A stretch of 64,000 nucleotides of DNA from Silvibacterium acidisoli (GTDB lineage: Bacteria; Acidobacteriota; Terriglobia; Terriglobales; Acidobacteriaceae), in the NCBI GenBank assembly GCA_022870745.1, contig CP085323.1, positions 434,001-498,000 of the forward strand. Direction: 5' to 3'. A program made the position numbers and the translations under genes. Below, one piece after another: positions 59,699-64,000 of the stretch. The notes beneath the pieces are model-generated. The model saw nothing but the letters and a program-made list of their open reading frames with translations, made no database searches and was not told the DNA's origin. Numbering within the stretch: the first letter of the stretch is position 1; each line of letters starts with the position of its first letter.

Positions 59699-62600
59699 AT
59701 GCGCGATTTTCAGATGAAGGTGAAGTGGTGTCTCTTTTTTTGGCTGGCCGCAGCGGTATTTGTGGCTCCGGCCTTTTCCCAGGTCAACGGCGCAATCAGC
59801 GGCCGGGTCTTTGACAGTTCCGAAGCGGCCCTTCCTGGCGCCGAGGTGGTTGCAACCAACTCCAGCACCAACGCTGCTCAGAAAGTCGTCAGCGATCAGT
59901 CGGGGCAATACAGTTTCCTCGCGCTTCCTCCCGGCCCATACACGCTTACCGTAACCGCCTCCGGCTTTAAAACATTCACCGCAACAGGCATCGACCTCAA
60001 GGTAAACGACCAGCTTCAGATTGATGCTCGCCTCACCCTTGGCAATGTGCAGCAGAGCGTCAGCGTGCAGGCAGACGCCGTGCAGGTAGAAACAGAAAAC
60101 ACGCAGCTGGGCGGCGTCGTTGAATCGAAGCAGATGCTGGCCATGCCTCTGAACGGCCGCAGCTATCTCGACCTGCTGGGTCTGCAGGCTGGCGTGGTTC
60201 CGGTGACCTCTGGTACGGTGCCGAGCGATCGCACCGTCTCCGGACAGATCGGCAACCCCGGCAACGTCTCGGTTAATGGACAACCTGAGACCGGCAACTC
60301 CTTTATGGTGAATGGGGCCGACGTGAACGAATCGAAGAACATGGGAGCTGGGCTCATCCCCAATCTCGATTCGATCGCCGAATTCCGCCTCATCACCAAC
60401 AGCTTCAGCGCCGAGTATGGCAAGTTCAGCGGCGCGATCATGAACGCTATCACCAAGTCCGGAACCAACAGTATTCACGGCGACGCTTTTGAGTTTCTTC
60501 GCAACGACGCCTTCGATGCCCGCAACTATTTCGATCCCTCGAAAGCCGAGCTGCACCGCAACCAGTTTGGCTACGCGGTCGGCGGACCCTTCTGGCGCAA
60601 CCGTCTCTTCTGGTTTTCCGACTACCAGGGCACGCGCCAGGTGCAGGGCAGCAGCACAGGCCAGGTGAACCTGCCTACCGATGCGCAGCGCGCCGGCAAC
60701 TTTGGCCCCGGTGCATTTGTAGACGGCAGTGGAAACCCCACCGTTGTGCAGGGCGCCTACTGGGCGCAGCTTCTATCCAGCCGCCTCGGCAAGACTGTGA
60801 CGGCTGGTGAGGCGTATAACGACATCTTCCCGAACGGCGTGATTCCTCAGGCCGCGTTCGACAAGGTCTCGACAAATGTCGAGCCGTACATCCCCAATCT
60901 GCCCGCTGGGCAACCTGTTTACAGCTACAACAGCGGCAAGAACACCATCACCGATGACAAGATCGGCGAGCGGGTCGACCTGGATACCAAGAGCGCCGGA
61001 ACGCTGTCGTTCTACTACCACTTCGACAACACTACCGTTGACAGCGCTCTGGGCGGCAATAACCTACCGGGCTTTGCCACGGCTTCACCCTCGCGCGCGC
61101 AGATGTTCACCGCGGGCGATGTAAAGACTATTGGCCCGACCATGGTGAACGAGAGCCGCATCAGCTTCTTCCGCACCTACGTGCAGACGGCCAACCCGAC
61201 CAGCGGCTTCGCCAGCCTCAGCTCGCTTGGCTTCACCACGGGAGTTGGCACAAACGGCATTAATCCCTCGGGTCCGGCAGGCTACCAGGAAGTAGTGCCG
61301 GAGATCGCCACCAACGAGTTCAGCCTCGGCAACACGTTCCTGAACCTGAAACAGGTCAACAACACCTTCGGCATCTGGGACAACTTTACAAAGATCGTCA
61401 ACAACCACACGCTCAAGTTTGGCGCCGATGGCCGTTACTACCAGGTAATCGTGCGCAACATCTGCGCCCCTTTCGGCAACTTCACCTTCAACGGCAGCGA
61501 GACCGGCAGCGACTTCGCCGACTTCCTGCTGGGCGCGCCCAACTACTACGTTCAGTGCACCGAGCAGCTGCAGGACAACCGCAGCCGCTACGGCGGGTTC
61601 TTTGCGCAGGATAGCTGGAAGGCCAAGCCGAACCTGGTTCTCAACCTTGGCGTGCGCTGGGATATCTCGATGCCCTGGTATGACACGCAGGGCAAGACCG
61701 AAACCATCGTCCAGGGCGAACAATCGCAGGTCTTCCCGCTCTCGCCGCTCGGCTACGTCGTTCCCGGAGACCCCGGCGTACCCAGCACCGTATCGCCAAC
61801 CGGCTTCCATAACTTCGCGCCTCGCCTCGGACTGGCATGGCAGCCGGGCGGCGGCGACAACTTCTTCGGCAAGATGCTCGGCGGCCCCGGCAAGACGAGC
61901 ATCCGTGCAGCCTACGGACTGTATTACGTAGGCGCAGCCGATCTCGGCAACTTCGGCATCATTGGTGACGCGCCCTTCGGCATCTACTGGCAGAGCACCT
62001 CGCCCTCGCTCTTCGACACGCCCTTTCAGACACGCGCCACCGGCGCATCGCAGGGCAATCCTTTCCCATTCACCTTCCCGGTGCCGGGAAGCCCGGCCAA
62101 CAAGTCGCTCAGCTTCGACAAGTTTTATCCGCTTTACTCACCTGGCTACAACGTGAAGAACGCCATCACTTACGCCGAGCACTATCACCTGACCATCCAG
62201 CGTGAGCTGAGCAAATCGATGGTGGCGACGATCGGATATGTCGGCACCGAGGCTCATCGGCTTGAAGTAAATCTGCAACCTAACCTTGGCGACGCAGCGT
62301 TGTGCCAGAGCCTCAGCCAGCCGCAGGATGTCGCGCCCGGCACGCAGCAGTGCGGCCCTTATTCGGAACCGTCGGTTTACACCCGCGCCGACAACTCCAC
62401 CGTCTACGGAACGCTCGTAGGACTTGGCAACCAGCAGCTCGGCGAAACCACCAGCCACGGCAAGGTCACCTTCGACCCGACGCCGATCGTCTCGAACCTC
62501 GGCAACTCGAACTACAACGCGCTGCAGCTTACGCTCGAGCGCCGCGCTAACAACTTCTCATTCCTGGCGGCTTACACCTATTCGAAATCCATCGATAACG

Positions 62601-63190
62601 TCTTCAACAGCCTGAATCCCTTTCACCCCGCGCAGAGCCGGGCGCTCTCGGCCTTCGATATGCGGAACAACTTTGTGATCAGCTACAGCTACAACATTCC
62701 CTTCGACCAGGCTTTCGGATCGGTCTCGAAACGGGCTACTACCGGGTGGAGCATCTCCGGCATTACCCGCGCCACCAGCGGCCTGCCCGTGGCTCTTACG
62801 GAAAACGACGACGCCGGGCTGACTTACTACCCGGCGCTCGACTTCCCCGTCCAGACGGGAGCGGTGAAGAAGATGGATCCGCACAAGAACGGCGGCTTCT
62901 TCTTCAACGGCAATGACTCCTTTCGCCCAGAGAACCTGGGCGAACACAGTGCGACACCGGTGCGCTTCTTCTCCGGCCCAGGCATCGAGACGACCGACCT
63001 CGGCCTGAGCAAATCGATACCGATTCACGACAACGTGTCTCTGATGATCCGCGGCGAGTTCTTTAACATCTTCAACCACACCAACTTCATCAACCCAGTC
63101 GGAAATATCACCAACTCCGGCCAGTTTGGGCAGGTCATCAGCTCCCGCGATCCCCGTATCGGCCAGGTCGCGGCCAAGATCACCTTCTAA
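59699..63190 (+). CDS. Oar-like TonB-dependent receptor
   Basis: The 1163-residue outer-membrane protein has a signal peptide (FWLAAAVFVAPAFS), a carboxypeptidase-regulatory-like domain (NGAISGRVFDSSEAALPGAEV), a plug with LNGRSYLDLLGLQAGV and NGQPETGNSFMVNGADVNE, and a barrel ending in AAKITF with the terminal Phe. GGAGG stands 4 bases before the ATG. The next gene is a Gfo/Idh/MocA oxidoreductase, so a glycan-related ligand is possible; no proof. It shares the fold but is only distantly similar to the receptor at 32725. Confidence 0.9.
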   Translation: MRDFQMKVKWCLFFWLAAAVFVAPAFSQVNGAISGRVFDSSEAALPGAEVVATNSSTNAAQKVVSDQSGQYSFLALPPGPYTLTVTASGFKTFTATGIDLKVNDQLQIDARLTLGNVQQSVSVQADAVQVETENTQLGGVVESKQMLAMPLNGRSYLDLLGLQAGVVPVTSGTVPSDRTVSGQIGNPGNVSVNGQPETGNSFMVNGADVNESKNMGAGLIPNLDSIAEFRLITNSFSAEYGKFSGAIMNAITKSGTNSIHGDAFEFLRNDAFDARNYFDPSKAELHRNQFGYAVGGPFWRNRLFWFSDYQGTRQVQGSSTGQVNLPTDAQRAGNFGPGAFVDGSGNPTVVQGAYWAQLLSSRLGKTVTAGEAYNDIFPNGVIPQAAFDKVSTNVEPYIPNLPAGQPVYSYNSGKNTITDDKIGERVDLDTKSAGTLSFYYHFDNTTVDSALGGNNLPGFATASPSRAQMFTAGDVKTIGPTMVNESRISFFRTYVQTANPTSGFASLSSLGFTTGVGTNGINPSGPAGYQEVVPEIATNEFSLGNTFLNLKQVNNTFGIWDNFTKIVNNHTLKFGADGRYYQVIVRNICAPFGNFTFNGSETGSDFADFLLGAPNYYVQCTEQLQDNRSRYGGFFAQDSWKAKPNLVLNLGVRWDISMPWYDTQGKTETIVQGEQSQVFPLSPLGYVVPGDPGVPSTVSPTGFHNFAPRLGLAWQPGGGDNFFGKMLGGPGKTSIRAAYGLYYVGAADLGNFGIIGDAPFGIYWQSTSPSLFDTPFQTRATGASQGNPFPFTFPVPGSPANKSLSFDKFYPLYSPGYNVKNAITYAEHYHLTIQRELSKSMVATIGYVGTEAHRLEVNLQPNLGDAALCQSLSQPQDVAPGTQQCGPYSEPSVYTRADNSTVYGTLVGLGNQQLGETTSHGKVTFDPTPIVSNLGNSNYNALQLTLERRANNFSFLAAYTYSKSIDNVFNSLNPFHPAQSRALSAFDMRNNFVISYSYNIPFDQAFGSVSKRATTGWSISGITRATSGLPVALTENDDAGLTYYPALDFPVQTGAVKKMDPHKNGGFFFNGNDSFRPENLGEHSATPVRFFSGPGIETTDLGLSKSIPIHDNVSLMIRGEFFNIFNHTNFINPVGNITNSGQFGQVISSRDPRIGQVAAKITF

Positions 63191-63205
63191 AGTTTGGCAT
63201 TCCAC

Positions 63206-63246
63206 GCCCCGGTCAGCGCCCTCGTCGGCTGGCCGGGCTTTTTTTT
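63206..63246 (+). terminator. Rho-independent terminator
   Basis: GCCCCGGTCAGC pairs with GCTGGCCGGGC (one bulge and a G-T pair), followed by eight T. It starts 16 bases after the receptor stop. Confidence 0.9.
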
Positions 63247-63335
63247 GCGTCCAATTGACAGGCCATACGGTTTACAAAGATCATGGCTCACGTGCAAACT
63301 TATATAACAAACTTTAGAAACTCGCAGAGGACGTA

Positions 63336-64000
63336 GTGGCAACCAAAGAAATCGGCATCATCATGCACGGCGTCACGGGACGCATGGGCTACAACCAGCA
63401 CCTCGTCCGGTCGATTGTGGCGATTCGCGAGCAGGGCGGCGTCGCGCTGCCGAATGGCGACCGCCTCATGCCCAACCCCATCCTCGTGGGCCGTAACCTT
63501 GAGAAGGTAACGGAGCTGGCGAAACGTCACAACATCGCCCGTGTCGCAACGGACGTAGCCAGCGCCCTTGCCAATCCCGACGACACCGTTTTCTTCGACG
63601 CCGGTTCCACACAGATGCGCGCCGAGCTGCTGACCCAGGCCATCGAGGCCGGCAAGCACATCTATTGCGAGAAGCCGCTCTCGGAAACGCTTGAAGAATC
63701 GCTCAAGCTCGCCCGCCTCGCGCACGAACGCGGCGTAAAGAGCGGCATCGTGCAGGACAAGCTCTACCTGCCCGGACTGCGCAAGATGAAGATGCTGCGC
63801 GACTCCGGATTCTTCGGCCGCATCCTCTCTGTGCGTGGCGAGTTCGGATATTGGGTTTTCGAAGGCGACTGGCAGACGGCGCAGCGGCCTTCATGGAATT
63901 ACCGCAAGGCTGACGGCGGAGGCATCATTCTCGACATGCTGCCGCACTGGCGCTACGTAATGGACAATCTCTTCGGCGCGGTGAAGTCGGTCAACTGCAT
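63336..64000 (+). CDS. Gfo/Idh/MocA-family oxidoreductase (partial, runs off the right edge)
   Basis: The frame starts with GTG behind AGAGGA and is open to the end, giving about 221 residues of an NAD-dependent sugar or inositol dehydrogenase. A Rossmann start (IGIIMHGVTGRMGYNQH), DTVFFDAGSTQ and the family's EKP motif in IYCEKPLSETLEESL are clear; after it come GIVQDKLYLPGLRKM and DMLPHWRYVMDNLFG with the catalytic-type His. The substrate is unknown. The unusual loop ALPNGDRLMPNP after the first strand is not usual for the family core. Confidence 0.85.
   Translation, partial: MATKEIGIIMHGVTGRMGYNQHLVRSIVAIREQGGVALPNGDRLMPNPILVGRNLEKVTELAKRHNIARVATDVASALANPDDTVFFDAGSTQMRAELLTQAIEAGKHIYCEKPLSETLEESLKLARLAHERGVKSGIVQDKLYLPGLRKMKMLRDSGFFGRILSVRGEFGYWVFEGDWQTAQRPSWNYRKADGGGIILDMLPHWRYVMDNLFGAVKSVNC

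Overview
The window looks like chromosomal DNA of an acidobacterium, probably class Terriglobia (subdivision 1). The evidence is the roughly 60% GC composition, two Oar-type TonB-dependent receptors with an N-terminal carboxypeptidase-regulatory-like domain, a bacillithiol BshC, a penicillin-acylase-family protein and a dcw cluster of Gram-negative type. This placement is inferred from protein character only; no rRNA gene lies in the window and I saw no tRNA, CRISPR array, insertion sequence or phage.

Layout. 1-0.4 kb: the end of an NdvB-like glucan synthase/phosphorylase. 0.5-3.5 kb: a tight four-gene minus-strand cassette (His-rich membrane protein, FixH/YtkA-like lipoprotein, NapH-like polyferredoxin, small membrane-anchored protein) of unknown purpose. 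3.7-11.3 kb: NuoI behind a class A beta-lactamase, a molybdopterin-domain protein, a broken PIN toxin, a UbiD decarboxylase, a WcaI-like glycosyltransferase, an orphan DppC-type permease coupled to a phosphodiesterase, and a DHH phosphoesterase. 11.4-18 kb: CPBP protease, penicillin acylase homologue, a large membrane protein, polyprenyl diphosphate synthase and a MIP18-family protein. 18-32.5 kb: mixed housekeeping genes (BshC, Nudix hydrolase, cold-shock protein, PolX, ThiO-like oxidase, citrate synthase, SDR, cysteine desulfurase and MnmA) and small envelope proteins.

32.7-41.5 kb: an Oar-like receptor, then an operon reading uxaC, a larA-like gene, uxaE and an SDR. This suggests galacturonate to tagaturonate to fructuronate to mannonate, with a nickel-dependent epimerase of the LarA family possibly moving mannonate to gluconate. 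41.6-49.1 kb: the dcw cluster mraZ-rsmH-ftsL-ftsI-murE-murF, headed by three exactly 10-bp-phased repeats that look like an MraZ operator; mraY and the later genes do not follow murF here. 49.3-59.5 kb: DUF2127, a FAS1 protein flanked by two copies of a REP-like palindromic element, a DUF4139 protein, an SRPBCC protein, dxs, a dicarboxylate/amino-acid symporter, a DUF4440/SnoaL-like protein, a GSA-aminotransferase-like enzyme and a purine nucleoside permease. 59.7-64 kb: a second Oar-like receptor and the start of a Gfo/Idh/MocA oxidoreductase that runs off the window.

The strongest candidates for something new are the LarA-family gene inside the uronate operon and the 0.5-3.5 kb redox cassette. 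The most readable regulatory site is the phased repeat array in front of mraZ.
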